Shown in pieces: positions 10,642 through 22,976 of a DNA stretch of 64,000 nucleotides. The stretch is from Lucinisca nassula (taxonomy: Eukaryota; Mollusca; Bivalvia; Lucinida; Lucinidae). The stretch's first letter is position 1. Every line of letters begins with the position of its first letter. Position numbers and translations under genes: made by a program. A model generated the notes under the pieces. It was not told where the DNA came from, did no database searches, and was given only the letters and a program-made list of their open reading frames with translations. Where the stretch lies: NCBI GenBank assembly GCA_963580285.1, contig OY757010.1, forward strand, positions 145,748,675 to 145,812,674, written 5' to 3'.

Positions 10642-11210
10642 TTCTCCCCTGCTAAGGAAAATGTCTCCTGACATTTTGTTAAAAACACAATAATCATTTA
10701 TTACAATGAGAAACCAAAATCACAGCACTTAGGGAAACTTATTAAGGAAATATTGGTGAATACAAAAGATGCAATACTTTTGAACATTCGTTAATATTGC
10801 AAATACTACATCTGCAACAACACTATCCATATATATATTAATTTCCATGAAGATATGGATTCCCAGGGAACAAGGAATTCTTAAACTCAGAAATCCACAT
10901 TCACTCCACAGCTGCAATTATCTCACAATGAATATCATATCCAATAAAATCATTTAAATTGCCTATATAGAATTCACTTCTTTCATTGCAAAGATAATCA
11001 CAACTTGCATATTTCATACAAGACATGAAAAATAATTTATATACAAAATGCAATGAAAACGTCAATCTAGAATATGAATTAAGAGAAACAAACTTTCATT
11101 TTATTAGACTGTGATATTGATTTTACGACAGGGAAAAATAATATCTCTTGTGACAGTCTCCCCTGTACTACAAGATAAAAACAAAATACAGAACATACTA
11201 AAATCTGAAA

Positions 11211-12095
11211 TTACACAAAAACTTCTAAATCATCTCTGGATGTCTCTGCCATAGCCTGATTGACAACCCAGTCTCCATATCTGTCCGGTGGCTTTCTTGC
11301 TCGACCTGTACGTCTGGGAGCTGGAGACGTTACATTTGGGGATGGTTCTGTAGACAAGCTAGCACCAGCAAACTCAACACCAGTTGAGGATGAGCTAGAT
11401 TGCTCTATAGTGTTACTGTTAGAAGAACTAACAGAAAACACACTGTCAAGTGGTAAATTGATATTTCCACTAGCAGACAGATTGCTTGTTGATTTATCTG
11501 ATGTATCTGTCAACAAATTTGGCCTTTGTTTTCTCCTGTTTGAAGGAATATATATTTCAGGTTCAGACTCCGATTCTGAAGAAACCTCAGCCAAACTACA
11601 TTCCTGCCGTCTGCTCCCCCCATTCCTTGTCCGAGGCACATGCTCTCTGTTTGACAACAAAGATTAGTCAGCCTCAGGTTACGACCGAATGGAGCTAAAT
11701 GGCAGAAGCATATTCCTGTGTAAGGTTTTGCAGAGCCGTCATCAGCCATTCCCTCTTCACAGTGAAAACAGGAATACTTCTGTCTGGTTGAGCAATGACA
11801 ATTTATGGGTATTTATCCTATTTGTCTGCTAATTTGTTTTTGCCCTTGAGTCCAACTTTTCTAATTAAAAATCTGTCTCCTATGTCGACAGTAGACTCTC
11901 TAACTTTGGAGTCATACTGTGACTTCTGATGAAGAGCAGACTTTTCTGCTTCCTTAGAAGCCATCTTGTATGCAAATTGCAACTGCTTCTTTAGCTTGGT
12001 TGAATAATGCTCCCTGCTGGCAATGGGTGGATCCTGGGATGAAGATTATCCTAAAAAGGCATCCACAGCTACTTTGGGGTGTCGACCAAACATTA
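11211..12095 (-). pseudogene. Gypsy Pol integrase C-terminal part, copy 1
   Basis: The minus-strand frame resumes after the HINE-like insert with LMFGRHPKVAVDAF, continues into a lysine-rich region with stops, and ends in a serine-rich tail with RRTGRARKPPDRYGDW, typical of gypsy Pol C-termini. Stops and a frameshift near 11760-11800 make it non-functional. Confidence 0.8.
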
Positions 12096-13552
12096 AACAA
12101 GAGGCAACTACACTCACCAGAGGTCAAGTGGGAGAAAATGGCCCGTCCCTGGATACCATCTGCATCTACAAAGTTTCAAATCAAAGGCTACAATAGTTTT
12201 GAAAAATACATGGTTTTGAACTTTTATTGCTCAACAAAGTCTGTATCACACACAAATTTGACCTTGGTATAAAGTGAGTCAAGGTCATCCAGGGTCATCA
12301 TCTGAAAAGGTCATCCGAGGGTCATCATTTGAACATATTATGATGGACCCAAGTTTCATGACAATCGGCTTTTTGGTATAGAACAAGAAGATTTTTAAGG
12401 ATTTTTACCTTATATGGGCTTGGCAGCCATCCTGGTCACGTGACCAAACTTAAATTAATTATTTTCTATTTCATTGTTCCTAAAAGTTTTCTTATAAAAT
12501 TTGGTTGCAAATGGCTAATGGTTTCAGAGAAAATGTTTAATTTTCAAATCTGAATGACCTTGGACCAAAATCAAAGGATAACCTCGACCTTGAAAACTAA
12601 TGTAGTTTCACTAGCACATTTTGCCCAATGCATATACTAATTTTCAGGTCACAGGCTGCAATAATTTAAAAAAAATACATGCTGCTTTGACTTTTTCTCA
12701 TACAAGTCTATGTGACCAAATTTGACCTTGGCGTAAAATGGGTCAAGGTCGGCCGAGGGTCATCATTTTAGCGAACTATAATAGACCCGAGTCGGCAATG
12801 CTACATATCAAGTTTCATCACCATCGGCCCTCTGGTTCCAGAGAAGAAGATTTTTTAAGGGTTTTTACCTTATATGGGCATACCGGCCATCCTGGTCATG
12901 TGACCAAGCTCAATTTAATTAAATTCCATTTCCTTGTTCAAAAAAGCTTTCATGCAAAATTTGGTTGCAAATGGCCTACTGGTTTCAGTGAAAACCACTT
13001 TTTTAATTTTCATATCTGTATGACCTTGGGCCAAGGTCAGGGAATAACCTTGACCTTGAAAACTATTGTAGTTTCATAAGCACATTTTGCCCACTGCATC
13101 TACTTAATTTCACGTCACAGGCTGCAATAATTTAAAAAATATGCTGTTTTGACTTTTTCCCATACAAAAGTCTATGTGACCAAATTTGACCTTGGCGTAA
13201 AATAGGTCAACGTCATCCGAGGGTCATTATTTTTGCAAACTATGATGGGCCCAAGTCCTCTATGCTACATACCAAGTTTCATTACAATCTGCCCACTAGT
13301 TCAGGAGAAGAAGATTTTTTTAAGGGTTTTTACCTTATATGGGCATGGAGGCCATCTTGTTCATGTGACCTGGACCATACGAGCAAACTTTTGTTCCCCC
13401 ATCCCATGGATTCTCCACATGAAATTTGACTTGAATCGGCCCAGCAGTTTTGGAGGAAAAGTCGTTTGAAAATGTTGAGGCAGACACGGACGCAGACGAC
13501 GGACCACTGCCTATACTATAAGCTCCCCAGGAGCCTTCAGCTCTGGTGAGCT
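12096..13552 (-). mobile_element. HINE-like tandem element (family B) inside gypsy integrase, copy 1
   Basis: Minus-strand start AGCTCACCAGAGCTGAAGG with a nearby GGAGCT hairpin partner, then GTCCGTCGTCTGCGTCCGTG, then about 2.7 units of ~475 bp containing CCAAGGTCAAATTTGGTCAC, and a 3' end GTTGCCTCTTGTT. It splits the integrase reading frame precisely within a T run. Confidence 0.85.
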
Positions 13553-14457
13553 AAAAATAGGGAGAAAATCCAGTACTATCATGTCTGCTCGCGTTATAAG
13601 CACGAACCAGAGGTGTACAAAAGACTTCCAGTCTTCTTTTTGATGGTTCTCTAGTGTTCCCAGCATATTATTTAATAATGTCTGGTTAAAGCGCTCCACC
13701 ATATCATTTCCCATAGGATGGTATGGTGTAGTCCTGGATTTCTGAACCCCAGCAAGAGAACACAACTCCTTAATCACACTACTTTGGAAATTTCTTCCCT
13801 GGTCACTGTGTAAGCGACCAGGGAAGCCGTAGTGTACAATAAAATTCTCGAAAATAACTTTGGCTGTTGTTTTTGCCAATTAATGTTTTGTAGGAAGCGC
13901 TTGAGCATATCTGGTTAAATGGTCTGTAATTACCAAGATATGTTCAAACCCTCCTTTGGATCTTTCCAAAGATACAAACAAGCTCCAATGGCTGAGTGCT
14001 GACAATATTTACAAGTTCAGCACTGGGTTTTGGAGACACCGTGCTTTTAATACACCTGCCACCATTCTTAACTTTATTCTGTACATCAAGTGTAAAAACT
14101 GGCCAAAGAATCTTGATCTAACCAAAGAGAGATTTCTTTCTTGACCTTGATTACCTATATAATCGTAAAGCTGTTTAAGCACCAAAGCATGAAAACACAT
14201 GGGAAGAACTTTTTGTTGAAACTTTTTGCCATTTATGATGGTTTCATGATGCAAGATGCCATTGTGCATATATAAATTCTTCCAATGTCTTAGATGTCTG
14301 AGAACCTCTGGATCTTCAGAACTTACCTTGTTTTTAGTGGGAAATTGCCCACTTTTGACAAAGTGTAACACTGGCAATAGACAGATCATTTAGTTGTTCT
14401 TTGGCCCATTCTACAGTATTTATGTCTGTAGATGATTCTATATTGAAATCAACAGTC
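13553..14457 (-). pseudogene. Gypsy integrase core, copy 1
   Basis: Minus strand. A zinc-binding region (HNGILHH ... then cysteines degraded) precedes the catalytic core: the first Asp in [12 protein letters not shown], the second in LHSDQGRNF, and the Glu in GNDMVERFNQTL, so D-D-E positions are preserved. Stops at the ends of the fragments break the frame. The 5' side abuts the SINE insertion. Confidence 0.85.
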
Positions 14458-14466
14458 TCAGCTAGC

Positions 14467-14743
14467 TTGAAGAAATATATGGGCTGCATGATGCTTCCAC
14501 GCAGAGCTGAATCCGGCCCGCACACTAGTACTGGTAAACCGCTTGGAGGATCTAAGCCTGTCCAGGAACCGGGGTGCGAGGCGGACTGTCCATGCTAATA
14601 AACCCTATTGGTTTCATTGAGCGACAGGGCTTGAGATGTCATTTCATCTCAATGTCGGGTAAAAGTCCCACAAAATGGAAGCAACGTCTCCAAAATGACC
14701 TTTATAGTGTTGACGGGGACGTTAAACCTCAAATCAAACAAAA
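14467..14743 (+). mobile_element. SINE S inside gypsy Pol, copy 1
   Basis: Same insertion as 54331-54607 in copy 2, with the 9-bp duplication TCAGCTAGC on both sides. Being shared by both composite copies, it predates their duplication. Confidence 0.9.
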
Positions 14744-14752
14744 TCAGCTAGC

Positions 14753-15714
14753 ACAGAAGAACTTGTGACAAAATAGTTTTGGGACAAGGACGACAGTTAG
14801 CTGAATAAGCATCACAAACGGCTTTCACAAGATCCGAAAATATCACAGCTTTGTCTGTAGTGTATCAAAGATTTTGTTGGATTTCACCCAATTGCCAAGG
14901 AGTACTTTTCTTCCTCTTCTTCTTATTGAGGGTCTGCTTATTCGCAGTATGACCTATAAGTAAATCATTCAGTGGTTTCGCTATTTTTTGCATAACCTCG
15001 AAAGAAACGCCTGTAGTACCCTGCGAAACCGAGAAAAGACCGCAATGTTTTAACATTGTGAGGGACGGGCCATTCCACTTAATATTTGATTTTGTCGGCG
15101 TCTGTCTCTACACCATTTTCAGTCACTACATGACCAAGATATTTCATACTGGTCTTAAAAAACTCACACTTAGAAGGTTTCAGTTTGAGATCGTGCTCAT
15201 GCAATCAACTAAATACAGCTTGAAATCTCTTTACATGTTCTTTAAAAGTATCAGAAAAGATAAGGATGTCATCGAGAAAAATAAGACAGTCCTTCAGATT
15301 GAGCTCGCCCATGCAACGCTCCATCAAACGCTGAAACGTCGCAGGGGCGTTAGTCAATCCAAAGGTCATCCTATTACATTCATAGAACCCTAATGAGCCG
15401 ACAGAGAAAGCTGTCTTCTTCTTATCTTCTTCCATCTCAACCTGCCAGTAACCCGACCTTAAGTCCAATTTTGAACCCATCAGTATATCGATTCTGTCAT
15501 TGATCCTGGGAAGTGTATATACATCCCTGATGGTGCGACTATTTAATTTTCTAAAGTCGATACAGAAGCTGAGAGAGCCATCCTTTTTCCTAACTAACAC
15601 AACGTTAGAATAAAAATTGTTTGGATATTTGACAAGTGAATAAGAGACCGGATTTACTGTGTTACTACTCCTGGAGTTACTTCTAAGTACCGTGTTAACT
15701 CGTCAGGATTTTTT
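14753..15714 (-). pseudogene. Gypsy reverse transcriptase, copy 1
   Basis: The minus-strand open block 15205-15600 has SNVVLVRKKDGS upstream, FCIDFRKLN, LDLRSGYWQVEM, FGLTNAPATFQRLM and the active-site FLDDILIFS. A stop follows at 15205. Thumb/connection motifs ([26 protein letters not shown]) continue in other frames. RNase H is largely missing and no gag or protease is present. Confidence 0.88.
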
Positions 15715-16112
15715 ACCAAAGCAAACAAAAAATTGAAGGTTGGAGAAAATTTTTGCCCAAACAACATCAGTGTTATATCTCAATTTGTATTAAAACCAAT
15801 CATGCTATAGCGGGGCTGAAGAGTATTTTACTGTCCCCTGCATATCACATTTATGCTGGGTCAGACCCTACCCCTAAGGAATTTTAAATTAATGTTAGAC
15901 CTAGGACCACAAAAAATAAAATTACCTTCACCCCCCACCCCAAGCAATAAAAAAATCGTTTGCGGCCCGACCCTGGGTTACACTTTTTCCTGGAATAGCC
16001 CTTAGCAAATAGTGCAGGCCCTGATTGGACGCCGTATTCTTCGGCGTCTGATCTGGGCCTGCACTGTTTGCCCTTAGGGGTTTCCCCGCATACAATGTAT
16101 TAACCCTTATTA

Positions 16113-17325
16113 ATCCCTCGCCGCAAAGCGGAGCAGGGATTATAGGAATGGCCTTCGTCTGTCCGTCTGTCTGTCTGTAACACTTTCTTATCCACTCCAT
16201 ATCTCCTGAACCCTTTGATAGATTTTCATTAAACTTTGGTCAATTATTCGTCTCAGTGAGTTGGTGTGCAGAACCCATAAATGAACCATGCCGACTCAAG
16301 GTCAAGGTCACGGTTGAAGGTCACAAGTTTGAAACTTGGAATTTTGTGTCCGTTCGATATATATCTCCTTTACCCTATGAAGGATTTATTAAATTTTGGT
16401 CAAATATTCTTCTCAGTGAGCTGATGTGCAGAACCCATGTCCATCTGTCAGTCCATCCATCCGTCCATCTGTCTGTCAGCAACACTTTGTTGTCCGCTCC
16501 ATATCACCTGAACCCTTTGATAGATTTTCATTAAACTTTGGTCAATTATTCGTCTCAGTGAGCTGGTGTGCAGAGCCTGTAAATGAACCATGCCGACTCA
16601 AAGTCAAGGTCACGGTTGAAGTTCTCGTGTTCTAAACTTGGAATTTTGTGTCCTTTCCATATCTCCTTTACCTTTGAAAGGATTTTCAATAAACTTTGGT
16701 CAAATATGCCTCTCAGTGAGCTGATGTGCAGAACACATAAATAAATCATGCCGACTCAAGGTCAAGGTCACATTTGAAGGTCACAAGTTTGAAACTTTGA
16801 ATTTTTTATCCATTCCGTATCTCCTATACCCCTCAAAGGATTTTCATTAAACTTTGGTCAATTATTCCCCTCAGTGAGTTCATGTGCAGAGCCCATAAAT
16901 GAATCATGTCAACACCAGGTCAAGGTCACATTGGAAGGTCACGAGTTTGAAACTTTGAATTTTGTGTCCATTCAATATCTCCTTTACCCTTCAAAGGATT
17001 TTCATTAAACGTTGGTCAAATGTCCCCATCAGTGGGTGATGTGCATAACACATAAATAAACCATGCCGACTCAAGGTCAAGGTCACAGTTGAAGGTCACG
17101 AGTTTGAAACTTTGAATTTTTTGTCTGTTCCATTTCTCCTTTACCCCTGGAAGGATTGTCATTAAACTTTTGTGAAATATACCCCACAGTGAGCGGATGT
17201 GCAGAACCATAAATAAACCATGCTGACTCAAGGTCAAGGCCACAGGTGAAGGTCACAAGGTGAGCCTTGATACAAAGTGCGGCGGGGGATTTGGCTGTCC
17301 TTCAGACTGCTTTCTTGTCCTTCTG
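16113..17325 (+). mobile_element. HINE-like tandem element, family C
   Basis: The 5' hairpin ATCCCTCGCCGC / GCGGAGCAGGGAT (16113-16140) is followed by CGTCTGTCCGTCTGTCTGTC and about 7 units of ~145 bp, each with GACTCAAGGTCAAGGTCAC and TTCATTAAACTTTGGTCAA. The end carries GCGGCGGGGGATTTGGCTG. The architecture matches the other array elements in this window. Confidence 0.8.
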
Positions 17326-17440
17326 AATACAACAACCCGTACATTTATAAAAAGTATAGATTCAGATCAGATGGCTTTTGCATCTGATCAGGATCTACAG
17401 TGTTTGCCATTCTGTTTATGAATTGAACAAATACATTATA

Positions 17441-17630
17441 TTAACCCATTGTATGTGGGAAACCCCTAAAGGGGTACCTTCGCAAACAGTTCAGGTCCAG
17501 ATCAGACGCCGCAGAATGTGGATTTTCATCAAAAAAAGAATAAAAATGGAAAAATAGGCCTGACCCCCCTTATATGACAAATGGACTTGTCCAACATATA
17601 GCAAAGGAAGAATCCACTAGTATACAATGG
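17441..17630 (+). mobile_element. MITE family M copy
   Basis: TTAACCCATTGTATG at the left and GTATACAATGG at the right, with the GCAAACAGT...CAGGTCCAGATCAGACGCC core. Shorter and diverged relative to 63414-63643. 17345-17420 is another GATCAGATGG hairpin fragment. Confidence 0.75.
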
Positions 17631-17639
17631 TTTGAAAAT

Positions 17640-18356
17640 TTGTTTGGTTGCTGGTCTGAAAATGGTCTGGCTAATTTATTGAGGCGGATGAGGGTTAAAT
17701 AGAGTTTATTCATTTCACTTAATGGGATTTATAAACTGAGGGATGTCAAACAAACCGATAAAGAAGCAAGTGCAAAGCACGAGTTTCTTTAAATGATTGT
17801 TTTACCTCCAGAGGTTTATAAATCCCATATTTCAAGTAGGAGAAATGAGTAATCTGTTTATTGCATGCACTGCCATAGACTTTTAGGGCACTTTAGATCT
17901 TGAATATTGGTTCTGAATTTTGATACAGTTGACTGTTTACAGCTCATGTTAACAGTGCAATCAGCTTTGTATTACAGGAGCTGGCTGGAAGAAAAACTGG
18001 GCGGGCGCCATTTTGAAATCACTGTCTACAGTTTTGAAAAAAAAAATAGAAGAAACAAAAGTGTTTTAGTGAAAAACAACTAAAATGTGAGATAAAAGAA
18101 AGCAAAACGTACTTCTAATTCAAAGGTCATACATGATTTCTTTGTTTCAATGTTGCATCCAACTCAAACGTCACACATTCTGAATGGACGCAATGGCGAT
18201 GACGTCATGAATAACGTCGATGTGACTTAAACTTTCCCGCGTTTGAATATAACGATTTCACTGCCACAAGCAGTATCTTGTACAAAAAGTAGTTCCAGCT
18301 AAAGAGATTTATTTCCCCGGCTAAGATGAAATATTTTTTCTTAACAGAAAGGAAAA
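17640..18356. other. Intron sequence, no recognised feature
   Basis: I see no exon or shared repeat. A short GAGCTGGCTGGAAG block after an ATTACAG at about 17976 was considered as an exon and not supported. Confidence 0.5.
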
Positions 18357-18358
18357 TA

Positions 18359-19412
18359 CACCCGGACCTCGTTATAGCATGATTCGTTACAGCACAAATT
18401 CGGATATAACATGGTTTTGGTTTGGACCCCATATTTTCCCCAACCAACATTTATAAATATTATCCAAAGATTCTATCAGGTTTTAAACAAAACACCTTTT
18501 TTTCCTCCCACTTTAGACTGCCGTAATACGGTAGGTAACACGGTCTATAACGGTACTTTTTGATATTTATAGCATGTCATCGATATTAGCAGAGTTGAAT
18601 ATACAGTATATAAACGTGTTTAGCTTGATACGCATGATAAACATGAACTGCCATCGGCACAATCAAAAGTTTTGGCTTAGCGAGATAAAGAGATTAAAAA
18701 AATCTGTTACGCAACCGGAAGAAAATATTTATCATGCTCAGTTAAGGATCACTGCTCAGCATCGATGCAGACGATGTCATTCGTCACTGATCGGTGAACT
18801 GCAATAAAACTGATTTTCTAGAGCCGCATGTAAAAGAAAGTCAGATTTATTCAAGCTCAAAAAAGCAGACGATAAAACATATTCATGATCAATTTTCGCG
18901 GTAAAAAAATCATTCAAAGACCATGTGCACCATTAAAATTCGTTTCAAATGGCTAAAATATTAAAGGTAAGACATTCCAAGGGAAGTAATTCAAATTTCT
19001 GGTAAGCATTGACCATTGTCCGTTTCCGAACCCTAACTCGGTAATTTTACCATTGAAATCTATTAACGGTACTGTAGTTTGGTACAGTCCGGGATGCTCA
19101 GTAACAACAAAGTTAGCCAGGAACCAGCTATCAAAATGGCGTCATACTCGCTGTCAGATCGGATGATTTTCTGGATAAAAACATGGTTTATCAGCTGGTT
19201 TCGATTAAAGAGACTTGTTTGACTTGATGGGTCATGGTATTTATGGCGGTTATTAACTGGACCTCACATCATCTTGTTTGGAAAACTATTGATCACCATA
19301 GTGTCAATGGTTGATCTGTGACAAATACGGTCAGAGTTTATAACATGATTCGGTTAACTAACACGGTCCATTGGTTGAACCCGGAGTTCCGTGTTATAAC
19401 TAGGTTGAGGTG
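18359..19412. mobile_element. 1054-bp TIR element, TA target site
   Basis: The left CACCCGGACCTCGTTATAGC and right GTTATAACTAGGTTGAGGTG are imperfect inverted repeats flanked by TA (18357-18358; 19413-19414). Ends are related to the MITE at 8843. No transposase frame is seen; the longest open frames are short and unlike any family. 19440-19700 holds another decayed end of the same family. Confidence 0.75.
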
Positions 19413-19810
19413 TACCAAGTTTATGTCTGGCAGAAATCATATTTCTCTGTTATGCATGTAATATATGGATATATCAGGATTAAAGGATGGATCCCAAAAA
19501 TGTAAAATATTATTACAGAAAAATGACCATACATGCTTTTAAAAGTCTGCGGGAAATTGTCATCTTAGAAAAATGTTGTCATGCTTGAAGCTTGATAGAT
19601 ACTTTGGATATTTAAAAAGGTTGGTTGAGGAAATTTTGTGGTCCATAGCAAACCAGCACTATATTCAAATTGTGCTTAACAAATCGTGCTATTAAGAGGT
19701 TCAGTTGTACCTTCATTTTACAGAAGATAAAAAGATAAACATTCCCATTACACCTCTGACCAGGAAAACTCTCAGTGACTCAAACTAGCCCATGTCTGGA
19801 ATTAAGTTCC

Positions 19811-20107
19811 ATCATTACGATAACACACCCATGCGACATAGTGCATATTTCTCATCTCCAAAATGGCTACTTTTCTGATGAAAATCCCTGATATTTTTCT
19901 TATAAATACTGCAAACATAGGTTGTGGGCGCTCGTTAGAACCGCCTCAATGATAGAACCGCCTTATTGAGGCGGTTCTAATGAGTACCCACAACCTATGT
20001 CTTTGAGTAAAAATAAGAAAAGTAATGCATTCCCCGTAAACCCCCATTTTTCTCTATATAAAGTGGGGTATAGTGGGGTCTTCATTTCACGGACTAGTTC
20101 ATGTGAT
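19811..20107. mobile_element. Hairpin MITE family H
   Basis: The central foldback CATAGGTTGTGGGCGCTCGT ... ACGAGTACCCACAACCTATG type (19917-20001) surrounds GAACCGCCT/AGGCGGTTC. Outer parts read ATTACGATAACACACCC and TTCACGGACTAGTTCATG. Other copies occur near 26740, 34962, 36898, 42560, 46780 and 59590. Confidence 0.8.
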
Positions 20108-20179
20108 GATTGTCTGAAGAGTAGTCACTGAAGTTTGACTACATGTAATTCTGTTTCACAAACTTTTTGTTTTTCAAAG

Positions 20180-20281
20180 CCTGTATCAACACCAACTAGT
20201 GCAGAAGTGAGTCAGAAGAGGGACAGGAGAAGAAAGAAAGTGGAACCAAAAGAGGATGAGGATAGTGGGTCAGAAAAACAG
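20180..20281 (+). CDS. NSD: NSD exon 3 of window: basic/acidic linker
   Basis: The acceptor tttttcaaag precedes 34 phase-0 codons (PVSTPTSAEVSQKRDRRRKK, then VEPKEDEDSGSEKQ) ending at donor gtattt. The RDRRRKK stretch is a plausible nuclear localisation signal. The exon sits 4.2 kb downstream of the first 6459-bp composite transposon, and a 240-bp foldback element begins 9-12 bases after its donor. It lies inside the segment bracketed by the two inverted composite copies. Confidence 0.75.
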
Positions 20282-20289
20282 GTATTTTG

Positions 20290-20535
20290 AACTTATTTGA
20301 GCCGGGGCAGAGCATTTCCTACAATTAACATGTTTGCCCAGCGAAGAATCAGATCAGCCTGCACATCCATATAGTCAGATCAGAGACTTCTCTTGCTGCA
20401 TGAAGGAGCATTTGGCCTTTAGCTATCTCGGGGGTGCTCAACCAAGACTGATCAGTCTGTGCGGATGCGCAGATCTAAGTTGTTGCTGGGGGCACATGTA
20501 AATTGTAGGTAATGCTGTGCCCCGGCTTATTTAGA
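20290..20535. mobile_element. ~245-bp foldback MITE beside exon 3 donor
   Basis: TTATTTGAGCCGGGGCAGAG at the left pairs with CTGTGCCCCGGCTTATTT at the right, and AATTAACATGT with ACATGTAAATT further in. The element starts within about 9 bases of the donor at 20282. Confidence 0.78.
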
Positions 20536-20964
20536 ACAAGGGTAAAAGCTGACACATGTGTGTTCAGTCACTTTTACAAGGGCACCAAATCTCTTGACAT
20601 CCCGTTTGCGTTACCTTAGCTTTGTTTTATCTACGATTTTGGAAGTTTACATCATTTTCAACATTGTTTCTAAATGCATATGTCAACGAATGAAAAATCA
20701 TGTATATATATATTTTAGGGTGTAAAACTGAACAATTTGAGTATTTGACAACAAATTTAGGGCTAGATAAATCTCTGTTGTAGCCTAGGTCCCTATAAGT
20801 GAGATCTGCTTTTAAAGAAAGGAATTCAGGAGAAAATTCTTACTGGTAATAGTAGACCCCTGTTGAAAAGGGAGACCAAAATGCTCAAATTTGTATACCC
20901 TGGAAATATATCAACTCTCATATTTTGTTTGTTTTACACTGTAAAGTGTATCATCAGGTGTTTA

Positions 20965-21380
20965 ATATTACAGAGCTGGCCAAGTTAATGCAGGCCTCGT
21001 ATTTTTCAGGCATGTGCAGGATTTCAGGCTTTTAGTGCTTGATGTTTTTCTTGATTTCAGGCTTTTAGAGTTTTTTGTTCCTTTAGTCTGTTTAAAAAAC
21101 TATTTAACCCTTATCCTGCTGAATAAATTTATTAACCCACACCCATTTCTGACTATAAGTCAATCAAATTACTTGATATTTTCACAAACTGCATTACAAA
21201 CAGTGTAGATCCTGATCAGATGGCTTCTTCAGAAGCCATCTGATCTGGATCTACACTGTTTGCAAAGGTAATAGTTGTGTCTTGTTCAGCAGGATAAGGG
21301 TTGAAGATGCAAAAACGGGCCTTTCAGGCATGGAAAATCATGGTCAGTATGAGGCCTGTTAATGAAGGCCTTAGTTGAAA
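20965..21380. repeat. Dispersed repeat with perfect central hairpin
   Basis: 21193-21262 is a near-perfect foldback (ACAGTGTAGATCCTGATCAG ... complement) around GGCTTCTTCAGAAGCC. The flanks GGCCTCGTATTTTTCAGGC and GGGCCTTTCAGGCATGGAAA recur at 22950/25962-26260, where the family A array is inserted. Confidence 0.75.
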
Positions 21381-21419
21381 ATTACATACATACATGTGCA
21401 CAAATTTAAAGTTTAAATG

Positions 21420-21625
21420 TTTTCTCTGTGGATAAGAGCACCAACTCTTAATCATTAGTTCTCTCACCACTGTGCTTGGGGCACTGCCCCATGAGATGCC
21501 AGGATCTGCAGCTTAAGGTCAGGTGGGTTTTCTTTGGGTACTCCGGTTTTCACCCACCTGATTAATTATTGGCTAGAAATAAGGGAAATAATCTTGAAAG
21601 GGTAATTAATACCCCCACCCCACAC
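21420..21625 (+). mobile_element. SINE-like repeat, family T
   Basis: Shares GGTCAGGTGGGTTTTCT, TACTCCGGTTTTCACCC and AATAATCTTGAAAGGG with 39590-39800 and 62941-63160. A tRNA-like head is possible but weak, so SINE status is provisional. Confidence 0.5.
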
Positions 21626-22025
21626 ACACAAGAAGAGAAAAGGAACAAAAGATATCACAGCAAATAAGTTCATTGTTACCTCCAGACACACAAGTCACAC
21701 TTTGCTTCAATTACTTATGAAAAAAATGTATTTCTCACTCTCAACCATTTCACCCCTGAGTTTCTGAAGTAGTTTTGAAGTTTGAAACATCAAATCCTGT
21801 AAGTTTGGCGCTTAGTCAGTGTTAGATTGTGTTTTCTTCGAAAAAAATGTTGGAAAATGGCTGAACTTTTTGCAAACAATGCAGGCCCTGATCAGACACA
21901 GCGTTCTGCCAATTATCCGTTTATGAGTCGTCTCATCCAGACCTACACTGTTTGCATAGGTATGTATACAAGACTGAAAGTGTAGGCAAATTTTATTTTA
22001 ATCGATTGTTAACATCTACATTTAG

Positions 22026-22296
22026 AATCAGAGTGATGATGGGAGTCGAGGCGCTCCGTCACCAGTCCCAGAGACGGGAAGAAGACGCAGTTCGGACAAG
22101 GAGGAAGATTATGAGATGGAGATATATAAGCTGTCTTTCTCGGGGCCCCAGAAGAAGGAGAACCTTTGCCAGATCTGTGAACAGACTGGAGATCTGTTAG
22201 AATGCCAAGGACCCTGTCAGGGGTTTTTCCATATGGACTGTTTAGGGCTCAATGTCAGTCCGTCAGGAGAGTTCAAGTGCGATGAGTGCACATCAG
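22026..22296 (+). CDS. NSD: NSD exon 4 of window: linker and PHD finger 1
   Basis: 271 bases from acceptor ctacatttag to donor gtatca, ending in phase 1. The first half is a polar, serine/arginine-rich linker. The second half is a PHD finger with the Cys4-His-Cys3 zinc ligands in order: CQIC, then the two cysteines of LECQGPC, then FFHMDC, then CDEC. The finger matches the first of the NSD PHD cluster, including the hydrophobic [14 protein letters not shown] tail. The exon is intact, with no frameshift. PHD fingers of this family take part in histone tail recognition and nuclear retention. Confidence 0.95.
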
Positions 22297-22607
22297 GTAT
22301 CATGTTGGCTAGATCAAGTGAAAATAAATATTCTTGAAGTGAAAGCAGGTTTCACTGTCCATTTTGGATCGATCCTGGGCTTCTCGAGACTTTCGGATGA
22401 GTATTTAAACCGAGGTCCCATCTCCGTATGACCTTAGCTGTTGGTGGAACACTCACTCACTGTCCATCTTAAGTAGTTTAGAATAGTGGAGATTTTGATC
22501 AGAATCCGTGAATGCAGGTTTTTCAGTCAAGGCATTCACACACCTTTAACACATGCATAATAATGAAAACCAAAAAAATCAAGTTTTCTTTGCCAGACTA
22601 TCATAAT

Positions 22608-22630
22608 CTATCTATCTATCTATCTATCTT
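22608..22630. repeat. (ATCT)n microsatellite
   Basis: About six tandem copies of ATCT. Confidence 0.9.
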
Positions 22631-22976
22631 CATATACTGAGTCGGTCATACTTGGCCATTACCTCAGTTGGGTGGTGCACTAAATTTAGAATTTAGCAAA
22701 AAAAAAAAATGATCCAAGAACCTGGACAGACAGGCCTAAGCATACAGAGAAGACTTCAGGAGCAGTCTGATCAGTGTCTACCCTGTTTGCCATTGTGTCT
22801 GCACCTTTTTTGCAGGATCGTGAAACAAATTTGTCAAACTTCTAGGAGAATTACAACAAGTTCTTAAATTTTAGGATTTTTACTGTAGGTTGTTTTGGCC
22901 AGTTTTGCCTCATTATTGCCCTCATTAAATTTCAAGACCCAGAATGGGCTGGATGATATTAAGGCCTTATATTTTT

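Larger units (their letters stand above)
9543..16001 (-). mobile_element. 6459-bp composite TIR element, copy 1
   Basis: The termini GGGCTATTCCAGGAAAAAGT and its complement at the right end form the TIR; the first ~23 bases match, then similarity continues to about 43. TTA is duplicated on both flanks (9540-9542, 16002-16004). The 3-bp TWA target and GGG..CCC ends point to the PIF/Harbinger/ISL2EU group; no transposase is inside. Read on the minus strand the cargo is: 5'-truncated Ty3/gypsy RT, SINE S, integrase, HINE-like element, Pol C-terminus, one LTR. It is the reverse complement of copy 2 with identical length (positions sum to 69074). I noticed one base difference (10878 versus 58196) in the parts compared. 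Confidence 0.92.
9426..16106. mobile_element. MITE family M (TTAACCCATTG ends), split by the composite element
   Basis: The left part 9426-9542 and right part 16002-16106 align with the uninterrupted copy at 63414-63643 in reverse orientation. TIR ends read TTAACCCATTGTATAC and CATACAATGTATTAACCC. The composite element landed in its TTA. Confidence 0.82.

Noticed and set aside
17976..18030. Possible extra NSD exon after ATTACAG (GAGCTGGCTGGAAG...)
   Set aside because: No donor at a compatible phase before a stop-rich region, and exons 2 and 3 already join in phase.
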